Shown one piece after another: positions 31,475 through 45,800 of a DNA stretch of 64,000 nucleotides. The notes under the pieces are model-generated. The model was not told the origin of the DNA. It saw nothing but the letters and a program-made list of their open reading frames with translations, and did no database searches. Every line of letters begins with the position of its first letter. Position 1 is the stretch's first letter. A program made the translations under genes and the position numbers. Source of the DNA: Thinopyrum elongatum (taxonomy: Eukaryota; Streptophyta; Magnoliopsida; Poales; Poaceae); NCBI GenBank assembly GCA_011799875.1, contig CM022303.1, forward strand, positions 190,823,700 to 190,887,699, given 5' to 3'.

Positions 31475-32967
31475 TGTAAGTGCATCTAGTGCCCCTTAGT
31501 GATTTTGGTGTATTATAGACTTATAGGTTAAGGGACTAATGTGTTTGTGAGTGTACACAGGTTCTATAAGTCTATGAGGAGTTTGATATTTACAAAGAAA
31601 GTCGACCCCTAAAAATGAATGTCTTCATTTGAAGACTTTGGTTTTCTTGAAGACTTTGAAAATGAGGAAATTGGTGTGACCTTGAAGACATTGATATTGA
31701 TGTGAGGATTATGAAGCGTGAAGACTTTTGTTTTCGTAGTTTCATTTTCTCTCTCTTGAGTCATAGGAAACACCGTACTGTTAAAGGGGGTCGAGGTAAA
31801 ACTAAGGAAAAGTTTCCAAGTGATGCTCATCTCAAAGCCTACACATACCCAATCCTTTCGAGTGAAGCCATTGGAAATCTCATACAGTTCAGTCATTTTC
31901 TTTAGTGACAGAGACGAAGATCTTCTGTTCTCTGAGGATATTGTTTTGACTAAGGAATTAGGAATTCGCCAGTGCAGATTGCCTACAAGTGAGGAGCATG
32001 ATAGCCCTGAGGAACTTGAGAGCTCAAATTTCCGACCGTTGCTGTGCTACCGCCAGCTGTCCCAAATATCTTATCCACCTAACGGTCATATCATTGAAGG
32101 GCATTTATGTCTTATCATGTCGGGCTGCTCCTCGGCTATAAATAGCCGCCCTCTACAACCACTAGCTGGTTGGCTGCTCCGAGAGAAACTGACACTTGTC
32201 ATTTAGAGCATCCCATCCTCCAAGGACTTTGAGAGAAAATCATCAGTGAGGAAAAACCCAAAACCCAAACACCTAAACCCAAAGTGATTGAGCATCACTG
32301 AAGAGATTGTTCCTATGTGGAACCGACGCTTGTTACCTTTGAAGACTGTGCATCTTCCAGACGGTTAGGCGTCAAGGTCTAGAGCATCCAAGAGGAATTA
32401 TGGATCCCCGGGTGACCTAGTCTGTGAAGGTTTGGAAGTCACCTGTGAAGACTTACCTCGAGTGATTGGGCGAGGTCTGTGTGACCTTAGGTCAAGGAGA
32501 ATACGGTGAGGACTGTGTCTCCGGGACTGTGTGTCCTTTGGTTTAAATACCTAGCCACTCCAACCAGACGTACAACTGTCACAGCAGTTGGAACTGGTCT
32601 ACCAAATCGTTGTCTTCACCGAGCTACTGGTTCTATTTCCTCAACTCTTTCATTTCCTCATTCATGTGTTGATGAAATTGATCGCTACTGTTTGAAGACT
32701 TTAACTGAAGACTTTCTGAATTTCCTCAATCCTATTTCTTCAGCATCTTGTCTTCTGCCTGCTTATCCTGTTTACACGCTCATTGTGCTCTGTGTATGTT
32801 TCATTTCATCATGATGACTATGTTACTGTCTTGTTATGCTTGCACCTGAGTACTTATTCCGCTGCTTGTAGTTCGTCACTTAGCAAATTCCTCAAGTCGT
32901 ATTTCCTCAGTGACGAATTTGTAAAAAATGCCTATTCACCCCCTCTAGTCGATATAACGCACTTTCA
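31475..32967 (+). repeat. Copia left LTR
   Basis: TATAAATA starts at 32137. A 13-bp GAAGACTTTG-type motif recurs in the upstream part. The 5' half and the corresponding right LTR (51305-52788) are about 97% identical by eye. Confidence 0.9.
32137..32144 (+). promoter_or_regulatory. TATA box of Copia left LTR
   Basis: TATAAATA in a GGCTATAAATAGCC setting, the usual grass LTR promoter arrangement. The same site in the right LTR is 51968-51975. Confidence 0.7.
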
Positions 32968-32969
32968 AT

Positions 32970-32981
32970 TGGTATCAGAAC
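32970..32981 (+). other. Primer-binding site, tRNA-iMet type
   Basis: TGGTATCAGAAC lies two bases after the left LTR end. It differs by one base from the standard TGGTATCAGAGC complement of initiator tRNA-Met. Confidence 0.8.
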
Positions 32982-33034
32982 AAGGTACTCCCTTGTTTTG
33001 TGTGATTTTGGTTTAACCACCTGGAGTTTTAGTT

Positions 33035-35565
33035 ATGTCGACTGCAGGCATGATCAAGGTCTTGGCTGGGTGTCCTACCTTCGATGGGACGGACTACCCC
33101 TACTGGAAGAACAAGATGCGCATGCATCTTGAGGCAATTGACAACGATCTCTGGTACGTTGTGGAAAATGGCGTTCCCTCTGTCACTCCTTCCGTGAACG
33201 CTGCTGATGTGAAGAGATTCAAGCAACTCGACTCTCAAGCAAAGAATATCATATGTGGCCATCTGAGCAAAGGACAGTACGGCAGAGTAAGTGCTTTGGA
33301 GTGTGCAAAGCTCATCTTGGACAGGCTGTCCAAGGTCAATGAAGGAATCTCAACCCAACGTGACTCTCGAGTTGACATTCTTTACAATCTCTTCAACCGC
33401 TTCAAAAGACTCGACAATGAGAATGTCCAGCAAACCTTTGATCGCCTCACTGACATCTCAAACGAGCTTCAAGCACTTGGTGCCACTGACATCATCGACC
33501 ATGAGGTGGTGAAGTAATTGCTGAGATCACTTGATTCCTCATTCGATACACTGGCACTAATGATTCAAGAACGTGGAGACTACAAGTCACTAGATCATGT
33601 TGATATCCTCGAGAGGCTGAACACTCATGAATTCCAACAAGCTGAGAAGAGAGATCTCTATGGGCCAAGCTATGGAAGATCACGCGCTCTGAAGGCCAAG
33701 GCAGTTTCCTCATCTGAAGGGGAAGATTCTGATAGTAGCCTTGGTGACCCTGAAGAAATAAGCCAGGAGCTAGCAATGCTCGTGAAGAAATTCCAGAAGT
33801 TCTCAAGGCATGATCGTTTTGGAAAATCTTCAAGAGGTGATGACATGAGATCAGATTCCTCATCCCGTGATTACAAGAAGAGGACTTGCCACAAATGCAA
33901 GAAACCTGGTCACTACATGACTGATTGTCCTTAGTGGGCAAAGGAATCAAAGAAGAAGAAATACAAGGATGATAGTTAAAACGACTCGAAGAAAAAGAAG
34001 AAATCTTCAAAGTCCTCATCGTCAAAATCTTCAAAGACTTCATCTCACAAGAAGAGCAGTTCCAAAAAGGCTCGCGCATTCATTGGCAAGGAAATGGACT
34101 CTGAAGTTGAATCTGAGGAAAATGAGGAAGAGGAGGCATTTGAGGAGTCAGACTCTGGTGTGGCGAGCCTAGCTCTCGCTACTGCTTTCGTCAGCAAGTC
34201 CATCTTCAACACTGAGGAAAATGGCTTCCCCAACACTGCTGACAATGGCAACAATGACTACGCTCCCACCTATTGCTTCATGGCAAAAGGTGGCAAGGTA
34301 CTCAAATATCCCTCCTCTGAATCAAGTGAGGATGAATCTGATGATGATCTTAGACCTAGCTATTCCAAACTTGCTAATATTTCCATAAAACAACAAAAGG
34401 CTTTGGAAAAGGTTCAAAATCAGCTAGACAAAAGCGATGACCTGTTGGGTGAAGAAATGAATCGAAGTCAAATTCTGACTGATAATCTACAATGACTACA
34501 ATCTAAGTTTGATAATCTTCAAGGTCATCATGAAACACTCTTAGCCGATCATGAGAAGCTTTCCTATGAATTTCTTCAGAGAAAGCAAGATCTTGAGAAG
34601 CTAAGGGTGAGTCATGAAGATCTCCAGAAGGAAAACGATTCATTACTTGCTCAACAGATCAGTTCCGCTCAGGAAGAATTTATTCCACCATGTTTGAAAT
34701 GCGTTGAATGTGAATCTGCTAATTCTTCACCTGAAAGTTCAAATGCTTATATTGCTGCAAATTCTTCTACTATTTCTATGGTCACAAATTCCTCATCTGA
34801 GGATACCACAAGTATCACTGACGAAAATGCAGGGTTGAAGGAATTGTATGTGATAGGCATGTACAAAAGCCTCAAAGGGCATCAGACTCTTTGTGATGTG
34901 CTCAAAAAGCAGATCTTGAACAGGAACCCTAGGAAAGAGGGTATTGCATTTGAGAGGAAACTCAATGTAGATGGAACCTATTGGAAACCTAAGCAGTATC
35001 CCAACACCTCATGGGTTGCTGCGAAAGGACCTCCCGTAGATCCATCCACTTTATCTGGCTTTACATGTGAATCTTCATATTCATGTAATGAGTCATTTGA
35101 CTCCAACTATAAGCTGTTCAAAAATCAGAATGGTGAAGTATTTGCTAGATATGTTGGAACTAACTGCAGGAACGGTCCTCCTATGAAGAAAATCTGGGTT
35201 CCCAAAAGGTGCCTTGAAAGTCTTCAAGTGAATGTCCTCATGACACCACCTGTGAAGAACAGGAACCCCAGATCAAATTCTTCATATGGACCAAAGTCTT
35301 CATATGGATCAAAATCATCATATGGACCAAATTCCTCATATGAGCATGATCGTGCTAACGCTTCTGCTTCACAGGAAAAATCTAAGAGCTATGAATATGT
35401 GCATTATTCTTCAAATCATTATGTTCATAAATCCTCGAAGAATTTCTCTTCTTACTCATATGCCTACTCTAACCCCTCTTCTGTGAAACGAAGTGCACTG
35501 GCTTCAATGCCACCTTTCTCTTATGGAGCTCGCAGGATGATGAACTCTTCGCCACCCCTCCAGAT
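33035..35565 (+). pseudogene. gag: Copia gag, broken by stops and by a nested insertion
   Basis: One frame runs from ATG 33035 to the nested element. Near residues 13-30 it has the FDGTDYPYWKNKM-type start typical of Copia gag, then helical gag segments. A CX2CX4HX4C zinc knuckle lies at 33887-33928, followed by a Lys/Ser-rich region, an acidic region, a coiled-coil part (34370-34670) and a Ser/Tyr-rich tail with an SSYGPKSSYG-type repeat (35280-35345). Stops occur at 33515 (TAA), 33932 (TAG), 33977 (TAA) and 34493 (TGA). After removal of the nested element the frame reads on from 35563 into 47042 and ends at TAA 47064-47066. Gag binds the genomic RNA and builds the virus-like particle. Confidence 0.8.
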
Positions 35566-38500
35566 TGTAACACCCCCAGCATCACACTACAGTGATCACC
35601 TCCTTATCATGCCAAGTCACTATGTTTAGCAGTGCCTAATCAACATTTGCATCATATCTCATTTCCAATTCCAATTCAAATGGACTTTCAAACTTAAAGT
35701 GAAAATAAAAGTTGTTCAAATCTAGGAACTAAAATGTTCAAAATGTTGCAAATATTCACAAGGCAATTATAAAAGTAAGATCCATATTTATTGCATTAGT
35801 TATTTGACTCTAACTTCCTAAAACATCAACAAAACATCAATACTTAATCCATTTCATTTAAACCAAAAATCAAATGATATCATTTTGGCTCCAAACCATT
35901 TTCTGGCATTGGTGGATATTGCACTGCAATTATTGACCTAAGTCACATATTTTACAAAACTATAATAGAGGCTAAACAATTACAAAACAGAAGCTAATCT
36001 ATTTAACCAAATAAAAAAAGGAAGGGGCACTGTGCACTTACCTGTGCGCTTGGCCCAACAGGCCACAAAGGCCCAGTCCATCTTCCTTACCTGCTCCCCC
36101 CTCCGTGTCGTCTCGCCTGTGGCCGAGAGCGCCGCGCCAGCCACCGTTCGCCACGGCGACGGGGGCAGGTAGCTGGGGATAAGGGCGACCCCAGGCCATC
36201 CCCCCTGGATGCCTCCGCCACTCCTCCCCCTTCTTTCTCGCGCGCGCTCGCCCCTCCTCTATATCTCTAGTACGCTCCCGCCGCCGCACGCCGTCGATCT
36301 CGCGGTTGCCGCCATCCCCTAGCAGCTCCACCATGAACGTCGTCTTCGCCGCGCTCGACCACGCCGTCCGGTGCTTTCAGGAGGAGACGGGAAGCTCTGC
36401 ATCGCGCAAATCAGGCCGTCCCCTTCCGCTATTGCCACCGGCGATTCCGGCACCGCTCTGCGCTCCTAAGCCCCTCGCCGGACCTCCGTGAGCCTGCTCG
36501 GTGAGCCTCGCTGCTCTCCCCCCTGCTTCCCTGCTGTTTTCGCATGCGTAGACGCCGTTCCCCTCGCAACCGAGTTCGTCGCCATGCGAGCCCGTCGCCG
36601 GCACGTCTCCGGTGACCTTTAGGTCAGGCGGTGTTGTCCAACATCCTCGCCGCGTGGCGTTAGGCCTACCTGGCCACTTAGTTCGTGCGCTAGCACGCTG
36701 CAACCGTTAGCCCGAGATCGCCCGAGCTCCTGCACCCGCTGACCTCATCGCCGGCGACGCCATAGGCCGCCCCCGCTCGTGAAACCGCCCGGAGTGGATG
36801 CGGCTCACTCCCCTCAATCGAACGAGCTAGCGCGCGCACGAAATGAGGCCCTGTGGCCGTTTTCCGACGCTCGCCAGAGCTCTCCGCCGTGCACCGGGCT
36901 CGCCGGACCAATTCTGGTGCCGGCCGCCAGCGTGGCGTAACCTGGGGCCCATCTGGGTCACTACGAGTGGGCCCCCTTGCCATGCTTGACCGCATTGACC
37001 GTGGTCAACTCGATGACTGGGCATAGTTGACTCTGTCAGGAGTGTCCCGCATGTCAGTTGGTTTAATTAGTGCTAATCTACTGCTAAACACACTGACACA
37101 GTGGCCCCACCGCTAGTTTCATTAGCCTAATTATTTTACTTAGCCTCTGTGTCACTGACAACCTGGTCCCACCTGCCAGAATTGACCAGTCAACTGATCT
37201 GCTGGCTGCTGACGCCATAGTGATGTCATGCTGACATCATATCCCTAATTTAGTATTTCTGTTAAATTCAAATAAATCCAAAAAATGCTAAAATCTTTGT
37301 AAAACCGTAGAAAATAAACCGTAGCTCAGATCGAAAAACTTAAAACATGAAAGTTGCTTAGAACGACGAGACGAATCTGATTGTGTCATCTGTTTCCATA
37401 TCGGAACCTCCTACGTAGGAGAACTCGTAACTCCGAGCCCGAATCCGGTAGATGAATAGTGCACACATGCCGATTAATAAATCCCCGGTTAATCCTAAAA
37501 ATAACCAAAATGACTTAGATGCATATTTAGTCAACTCTGCACTGCATCATAGCATAGCACGCACCGTGTTGCATTTGATTGCATTGTATTTACTTGTTTC
37601 CTCCCCCTCTTCTCTCTCGGTAGACCCCGACATCGACGTAGCTCCTGAGGCGGACGCCGCTCCGGAGTACGACTACGTCCCCGACGACCCTGCCCTTGCC
37701 GTCGAGCAGACAGGCAAGCACCCCCATTTTGAGCATTCCGATATCGCCCACTCTCTTCTCTCTTATGCTTGCATTAGAAGTTACTACTGCTACTGTTGTC
37801 CTATATCTGCTGCATAGCATGTTTACTTGTAACCTGTTGTTGATACTTTCCTGCTATCCTAAACTGCTTAGTATAGGATGGGTAGAGCCTTATCAGAGAC
37901 CCACTTGTCGCGACTGCCCCGCTGGATTCTCAGAAGACCCGAGCAACGGGTTCGAAGATCAGACCCTGGCACCGCACATCACTTCCCCCTTAATTTGCTC
38001 GACACTACTGGGTTACTATCGAATGCCGAGGGTGATACCTCGTCAGCACTTCTGATGATAACCCTGTAGGTTAGTTAATCGGTCGTGGTAAGCGAGGGTG
38101 ATTCCTCTTACACCACCCCCGATACTGATGCTGTCGTGCAACTGTTCAAGAGTGGACCTCGAGGGTGATTCCTCCTTCGTTCACCTTGATGATATCAGCG
38201 AGTGGGATTCCATCGAGTGTGATTCCTCAGGGTTCCCCTTGGTGTCAGACACACGGAGACTTTGGTTACTATGACTGAACACTGAACCTTGATACTAAAG
38301 ACGGGTCGACCCTGAGGGGTACCCGCGCGAGCATGAATGCGAAGTGATGTGGAGTCGGGTTGACCTGAGAGGTGCCCGCGAGATAACTACGAGGCGTGGC
38401 CGGGCATTCTTAGCCCTTGCCACAAGTCCTCGAGACGGGGCGACGGGGTCACATCGATCGTGAGTCTCTGCTCATTTCCGCGTGCTCCTAAACCACTAAA

Positions 38501-39707
38501 CGGTTTGGATATTTGATCCGAGGGGCCTCTGCCCTGATAGCACTAACCATCATGTGGGCATAGTATGGGCGTTCTGCGTCGTATACTTCAGCTGAAGCTT
38601 AATGGACGTCAGCGACTGAGCGGCGCGCGCCGAGTTGGACTGGTTAAGCAACTGCGCTTGTATTAAGGGGTTGCTAGGTCTGCTCTCGGCCGCCCTCGCA
38701 ACGTGCAGGAGTTCCCGGGGCGATGGCCCAAGACCATTGGGGGCATAGGTTTAGTCCGGCGTGCTGACCTCTCTGTTAAGTATTTGGTCGGGTTGCGGCG
38801 TGTTGCTTAGCCGAGGCCGGGCATGACCCAGAAAAGTGTGTCCGGCCGGAGTTAAGCGAGTGTGGTGGGTAACTTGGTGCACCCCTACAGCGAAGAACTA
38901 ATCTATCGATAGCCTGTCCTACGGTAACGGACACTCGGAGTTGTATCCCGATCGATACAACTAGAACTGAGACGAGAACTGGATAGTATGGCTCTGGGAT
39001 TGCTTTCTCGCAGGGAGTTGAGGAAGAATCTCTAGCCGAGGTTGATGACACTGCTATACTTTACATTATGTTATTCTGCTCTCTTCTAATGCTGCAAGAC
39101 TGTTGAAGAAGCTGAAGATGCTAGTCTTCGATAGGACTAGGCCTTCCCCTCTATTCTGGCATTTCTGCAGCCCAGTCCACATATACAGCCCCCTTTGAAA
39201 ATGTTGCATATGTAGTGTAGATCCTTGCTTGCTGAGTACTTCGGATGAGTACTCACGTTTGCCTTACTTTCTTTTTCCCCCATATCCAATTGATGCCACC
39301 AGACGACGGAGCCCCTGAGTCAGATGCCCCAGTAGACGACCACTTCTACTACCCGCCCGGCGAGTACTACTACTACGAGGAGCCGAATGATGACCAGGAG
39401 TAGGATCGGAGGGTCTAGGGCAGGAGGCCTACGCCTTTCGATCGTAGCTTTTATTTTGCCCCGCCTCTGCGAAGGCCTATCTCTCTCTCTGTAATATATC
39501 TGTACCCAGATATCTGATGCTTCCGCTGACACTTGTATGCCATCGAGCTATGTATTCGAGCCCTCGAGGCCCTGGCTTGTAATATAAAGCTTGTATGAAT
39601 TTATTTATGTTTTAGAGTTGTGTTGTGATATCTTCAAGTGAGTCCTTAGGCTTGATCGTGTGCATTTGTGTGTATGGTTAGTGCATGATTAAGCCGGGGT
39701 CGTCACA
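35566..39707 (+). repeat. LARD left LTR (4142 bp)
   Basis: The first 450 bases are AT-rich; 36030-37020 is very GC-rich, and the rest is mixed. Open frames of 60-121 residues occur on both strands, all also present in the other LTR because both were copied from one template, so their survival is not evidence of selection. Examples are 37452-37817 and the small ORF at 39293-39403. Confidence 0.9.
39293..39403 (+). CDS. Small acidic Tyr-rich ORF in LARD LTR (36 aa)
   Basis: ATG 39293 to TAG 39401 encodes a peptide rich in Asp, Glu, Pro and Tyr, with a GEYYYYEEP stretch. The copy in the right LTR (46618-46728) differs by one residue (Asn to Thr). It follows a pyrimidine tract and CCAG that could be a splice acceptor. 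Expression is unproven. Confidence 0.25.
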   Translation: MPPDDGAPESDAPVDDHFYYPPGEYYYYEEPNDDQE

Positions 39708-39710
39708 GGT

Positions 39711-39722
39711 TGGTATCAGAGC
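39711..39722 (+). other. LARD primer-binding site, tRNA-iMet type
   Basis: TGGTATCAGAGC, a perfect initiator tRNA-Met complement, lies three bases after the left LTR. Confidence 0.85.
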
Positions 39723-42700
39723 CGACTGCCTCTAGGAATTCCCCTATCCAACTCCTTGGCCGAAGTTGAGTCTAGTAGTCGAAATCTGTTTTTACTAACT
39801 TGGCTGTGTGGCTTACGGGCCCACGTCGCCAATTGGGTGGTATTAGGATCTTTTATTCCTAGTCTATACTCTGGGACTCTGATCTCTCATCTATTCGGGT
39901 TAAAGTTTTACTAACTCTGTCATTAGGTTCTCGTAACCACTTCCTCCTGGAGAGCCCCTTCACTACAGATGATCGTCTGCTTCATCAGAAGACTCTGAAG
40001 ATACTTCTCGATGTCTCCCGAGACCCGGTGCCCCCGGCTTTGTAGATCCTGACCACCGACAAAACCCCGTGGATAAATAACCATCCTTGTCGTTTGTATC
40101 TTCATTCCTAGTCACTCCCTTATGTGCGAGATACCCCGTAATACTCGTCGTTAATCCGGGAGTCCTTTGAACCTACTGCCGTGCAGCTTTTTTCGCACTA
40201 CGGATTATTCCTCACATTTACCGGGGATCCGTTCATTCCCAGTTAGGCAAGTGTTTTCCAGAACACCTGAATTGCTACCTGATCTCCCAAAAATCCTCTG
40301 CAACCTACTGCTTTTGATATTCTTCTGATCTGCTTGCATTATGGATAGTTCCATATGTCAAGTAATCCTCGTTGACATCCCTTGACACTATCCTTCTGAT
40401 TCCAGTGATTCAACGAGTGTGCGAATACTCGTGATCGTCAGCTCTTTCCTACTAATTAATTCTTCCGGCTCAGACGTCATTCCGGGCATGAGCTGGTTCT
40501 CGACCAATCAAGTTGCAATTGATCGTCCGTCCAACTCGATCCAACTTACTCATCTTTTTTATCAGAGCGTCTGCCTCTGATCCCCCGATTTTGGTACCAA
40601 AAACGCTTCATATTTAAGGCTTCGGCTTATTCAGATGTTTCCATAAATCGATGCATTTGCAATCTTCTTCATCTGGTGGGGTACCTATATCCCCATCAGA
40701 TCCTTTACCGACCATCTGATCTTTTGTTGGATTATTATCCGACAATGTCCTTCACCTTCTATCTTTGTGAGTTCTTCCCCTGTTACAATTGCCTTCGGCA
40801 ATGTGGGTTTATTTAATTCTTTTCGTTCATATCCTATTTCGAGGTATTGCCTATTGCTTCTATAAGCGGGTGGTATAGATCCGTAAAATGCCCCTATGGT
40901 TTGTGTCTATGCCTTCCCTATCTGCGAGAACCCAGAAACTTCTACGGGTCACTCACTACTGGTGTTACGCCAAATGAATTTTCAACATTTCAACTTCATT
41001 TAAAGCGAGAAGTGAATGAAAGGTTATGCATTGAAGAAGTGGGAGTCGACCTTGAACCTTTGTGTTCATGCCCATGGAACCAATGTAGAACTTATCATGG
41101 AAGCTGCTCGTAAAAATAACTATTTTCTTGGTACAAGTTCATATTGTATCCATGAATTGATCCTTTGCAATTGTGGTTCTGGCCATGATTGTTCTTCTTT
41201 GATACCATTTCGCGGACAAACTAAAGCACTTGTTTTCTGCAAATTGATATACCTGTCCAACCTCGATACTGAACTACCTCGAGCCTTACCCCCCTACTAT
41301 CTTGAGGATATCATCCTATTGGACTACGTACTATGAATTTTTCCGATGGAGTGATACCTTTCCCTGACATAGTCACTCCATGGGTTCTGGGTTGTCTTCA
41401 ACCGAGACCACCGAACAATGAATCGATTCCGCTCGGTGATTCAGCACTCCTAGTACTTTGTTGCTGGGGAGTTGGATACTCCATCACATCATTCCTAGCC
41501 TGATCGGCTATATCCCTATCATGCCAACTTTTAACTGTGCTACCTGGCCCTTCTTCCCGGAGCACAATTTTCGACGATGAGTTAAGCTGACGTCGATCTT
41601 CCTCATCTTGTCATATCACCTCAAACAAAAAGCTTGATTTCGAGCTTGTGTCATATCCGTGGTTCCAATAACCTTTCGCTTCGGCATTCCTTTTGCTTGA
41701 TGTCATCGCTACTCGATGGCATCTTCCTAGAAACCTCTCGACAAATTTGTCATGATCACCGTCAACACTTTGACTTCCTCGGAGATGCCCATCCAATTCA
41801 TGGCTAGAAATACCATCTCTGCCCCTCGATGATTTGCGATATCATCAATGACATCCTTGGCTTCCTGCCAACACAGACCTGGTTGTGTTTGGTTAATCCT
41901 TACGCTCCGAGATATTCTTGGAAATGTTCCTTCGTACCTCTTGTGATCTTCAACTCCAACCCTTTCTTAAAACACCATGTTATTGCAACCTTGAAGCATG
42001 ACTGTGTTATTCTGAATATCAACAAGAATGTTGACAGTTCAATGTCACATGCTTCTTGATCCATTATCCAAACACCGTTGTATGGGTAAAACTCATAATT
42101 TCCATACCATGTTGACTAAATGATTTCATACTTGGAGCCTTATCATGTATACCATGCTTTGCCTTCCCTGGCGAAGGATATACACCCAATTCTTGTGTGT
42201 AAACAAAATTTCCTTTCCATTGTTTTGTTCAACCTTCCTTGTGATCTATATGATGTAAGCAGAAATAATTCCCTGCTTATGAAAATATCTCGGTCTACAA
42301 CTCTGACAGTGTGACCCTGTTACTATTGTTGATGACATTCCGGTAACCACCGATGGACAAGAACTTTGCCTATTGGTCCGCCTCGTTCAACGAGGAGGAA
42401 AATGGTTCTCTTCATCCCTCGCCCTTGGTACCGATGTTGTCGCTGACATAACTGACAGGCTACCCTCTGACATACCTTACTATTGTGACTGGTAAGATGA
42501 CACCGTCCTCCCTACTTTTGATCGACCCTCATCACAATTCCACAGGATCGGAACCTGACTCTCCTGTATAGCCTTGATTCCGAAGTATCCTTTACTCTTG
42601 GCTTTGGGTGTTACCATAAACCACCCTCCGAGAGATGATCTATTCCCGATGCTCAGAGTTCCCCCTTCTTACACTCTGTTCAGGTAACGATCGAATGTTC

Positions 42701-42880
42701 AATCGATTGAAACTTCTTATTGTACCTTCATACTTTGCTCTCGAGGTTCCCTAAGTTTCAACTCGAAAGATTCTTCCTGCCACATTCTCTGAGTTATCTG
42801 CCGATAATCGAACTTGCAAAGGTCAGATCTCCCGAAGTTACCTTTCTCTTTTCCACCTAAATCTCGGGATGAGATTTCTT
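39723..42880 (+). other. LARD internal core, non-coding
   Basis: I find no gag or pol motif. The longest open frame is 106 codons (41016-41336) without familiar residues. The region is pyrimidine-rich on this strand, with many CTTCC and GATCTT motifs. It may be conserved as packaged RNA. Confidence 0.6.
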
Positions 42881-42895
42881 GTAGTGGAGGAGATT
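42881..42895 (+). other. LARD polypurine tract
   Basis: GTAGTGGAGGAGATT precedes the right LTR, as in many Gypsy elements. Confidence 0.65.
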
Positions 42896-45800
42896 TGTAA
42901 CACCCCCAGCATCACACTACAGTGATCACCTCCTTATCATGCCAAGTCACTATGTTTAGCAGTGCCTAATCAACATTTGCATCATATCTCATTTCCAATC
43001 CCAATTCAAATGGACTTTCAAACTTAAAGTGAAAATAAAAGTTGTTTAAATCTAGGAACTAAAATGTTCAAAATGTTGCAAATATTCACAAGGCAATTAT
43101 AAAAGTAAGATCCATATTTATTGCATTAGTTATTTGACTCTAACTTCCTAAAACATCAACAAAACATCAATACTTAATCCATTTCATTTAAACCAAAAAT
43201 CAAATGATATCATTTTGGCTCCAAACCATTTTCTGGCATTGGTGGATATTGCACTGCAATTATTGACCTAAGTCACATATTTTACAAAACTATAATAGAG
43301 GCTAAAGAATTACAAAACAGAAGATAATCTATTTAACCGAAATAAATAAAAGGAAGGGGCACTGTGCACTTACCTGTGCGCTTGGCCCAACAGGCCACAA
43401 AGGCCCAGTCCATCTTCCTTACCTGCTCCCCCCTCTGTGTCGCCTCGCCTGCGGCCGAGAGCGCCGCGCCGGGCACCATTCGCCACGGCGACGGGGGCAG
43501 GTAGCTGGGGATAAGGGCGACCCCAGGCCACCCCCCTGGATGCCTCCGCCACTCCTTCCCCTTCTTTCTCACGCGCGCTCGCCCCTCCTATCTATCTCCA
43601 GTACGCTCCCGCCGCCGCACGCCGTCGATCTCGCGATCGCCGCCGTCCCCTAGCAGCACCACCATGACCGTCGTCTTCACCGCGCTCGACCATGCCGTCC
43701 GGTGCTTTCAGGAGGAGACGGGAAGCTCTGCATTGCGCAAATCAGGCCATCCCCTTCCGCTACTGCCACCGGCGATTCCGGCGCCGCTCTGCGCTCCTAA
43801 GCCCCTCGCTGGGCCTCCGTGAGCCTGCTCGATGAGCCTCACTGCTCTCCCCCCTGCTTCCCTGCTGTTTTCGCATGAGTAGACGCCTTTCCCCTCACAA
43901 CCGAGTTCGTCGCCGTGCGAGCCCGTTGCCGGCACGTCTCCGGTGACCTTTAGGTCACGCGGTGTTGTCCAACGTCATCGCCGCGTGGCGTTAGGCCTAC
44001 CTGGCCACTTAGTTCGTGCGCTAGCACGCTGCAACCGCTAGCCCGAGATCGCCCGAGCTCCTGCACCCGCTGACCTCATCGTCAGCGACGCCATAGGCCG
44101 CCCCTGCTCGTGAAACCGCCCGGAGTGGATGTGGCTCACTCCCCTTAATCGAACGAGCTAGCGCGCGCGAAATGAGGCCCTGTGGCCGTTTTCCGACGCT
44201 CGCCGGAGCTCTCCGCCGTGCACCGGGCTCGCCGGAGCAATTCCGGCGCCGGCCGCCAGCGTGGCGTAACCTGGGGCCCACCTGCTGCCAGTGGGCCCCC
44301 TTGCCACGTTTGACCGCGTTGACCGTGGTCAACTCGCTGACTGGGCATAGTTGACTATGTCAGGAGGGTCCCGCATGTCAGTTGGTTTAATTAGTGCTAA
44401 TCTACTGCTAAACACACTGACATAGTGGCCCCACCGCTAGTTTAATTAGCCTAATTATTTTACTTAGCCTCTGTGTCACTGACAACCTGGTCCCACCTGC
44501 CAGAATTGACCAGTCAACTGATCTGCTGGCTGCTGACGCCATAGTGATGTCATGCTGATGTCATATCCCTAATTTAGTATTTCTGTTAAATTCAAATAAA
44601 TCCAGAAAATGCTAAAATCTTTGTAAAACCGTAGAAAATAAACCGTAGCTCAGATCGAAAAACTTAAAACATGAAAGTTGCTCAGAACGACGAGACGAAT
44701 CTGATTGTGTCGTCTGTTTCCATATCGGAACCTCCTACGTAGGAGAACTCGTAACTCCGAGCTCGAATTCGGTAGATGAATAGTGCACACATGCCGATTA
44801 ATAAATCCCCGGTTAATCCTAAAGATAACCAAAATGACTTAGATGCATATTTAGTCAACTCTGCACTGCATCATAGCATAGCACGCACCGTGTTGCATTT
44901 GATTGCATTGTATTTACTTGTTTCCTCCCCCTCTTCTCTCTCGGTAGACCCCGACGTCGACGTAGCTCCTGAGGCGGACGTCGCTCTGGAGTACGACTAC
45001 GTCCCCGACGACCCTGCCCTTGCCGTCGAGCAGACAGGCAAGCACCCCCATTTTGAGCATTCCGATATCGCCCACTCTCTTCTCTCTTATGCTTGCATTA
45101 GAAGTTACTGCTGCTACTGTTGTCCTATATCTGCTGCATAGCCTGTTTACTTGTAACCTGTTGTTGATACTTTCCTGCTATCCTAAACTGTTTAGTATAG
45201 GATGGGTAGAGCCTTATCAGAGACCCACTTGTCGCGACTGCCCCGCTGGATTCTCAGAAGACCCGAGCAACGGGTTCGAAGATCAGGCCCTGGCACCGCA
45301 CGTCACTTCCCCCTTAATTTGCTCGACACTACTGGGTTACTATCGAGTGCCGAGGGTGATACCTCGTCAGCACTTCTGATGATAACCCTGTAGGTTAGTT
45401 AATCGGTCGTGGTAAGCGAGGGTGATTCCTCCTACACCACCCCCGATACCGACGCCGTCGTGCAACTATTCAAGAGTGGACCTCGAGGGTGATTCCTCCT
45501 TCGTTCACCTTGATGATATCATCGAGTGGGATTCCATCGAGTGTGATTCCTCAGGGTTCCCCCTTGGTGTCGGACACACGGAGACTTTGGTTACTATGAC
45601 TGAACACTGAACCTTGATACTAAAGACGGGTCGGCCCTGAGGGGTACCCGCGCGAGCATGAATGCGAAGTGATGTGGAGTCGGGTTGACCTGAGAGGTGC
45701 CCGCGAGATAACTACGAGGCGTGGCCGGGCATTCTTAGCCCTTGCCGCAAGTCCTCGAGACGGGGCGACGGGGTCACATCGATCGTGAGTCTCTGCTCGT

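Noticed and set aside
37452..37817. 121-codon ORF repeated at 44776-45141 as a conserved gene
   Set aside because: Both copies are parts of the two LTRs, copied from one template at insertion, so the similarity does not show selection.
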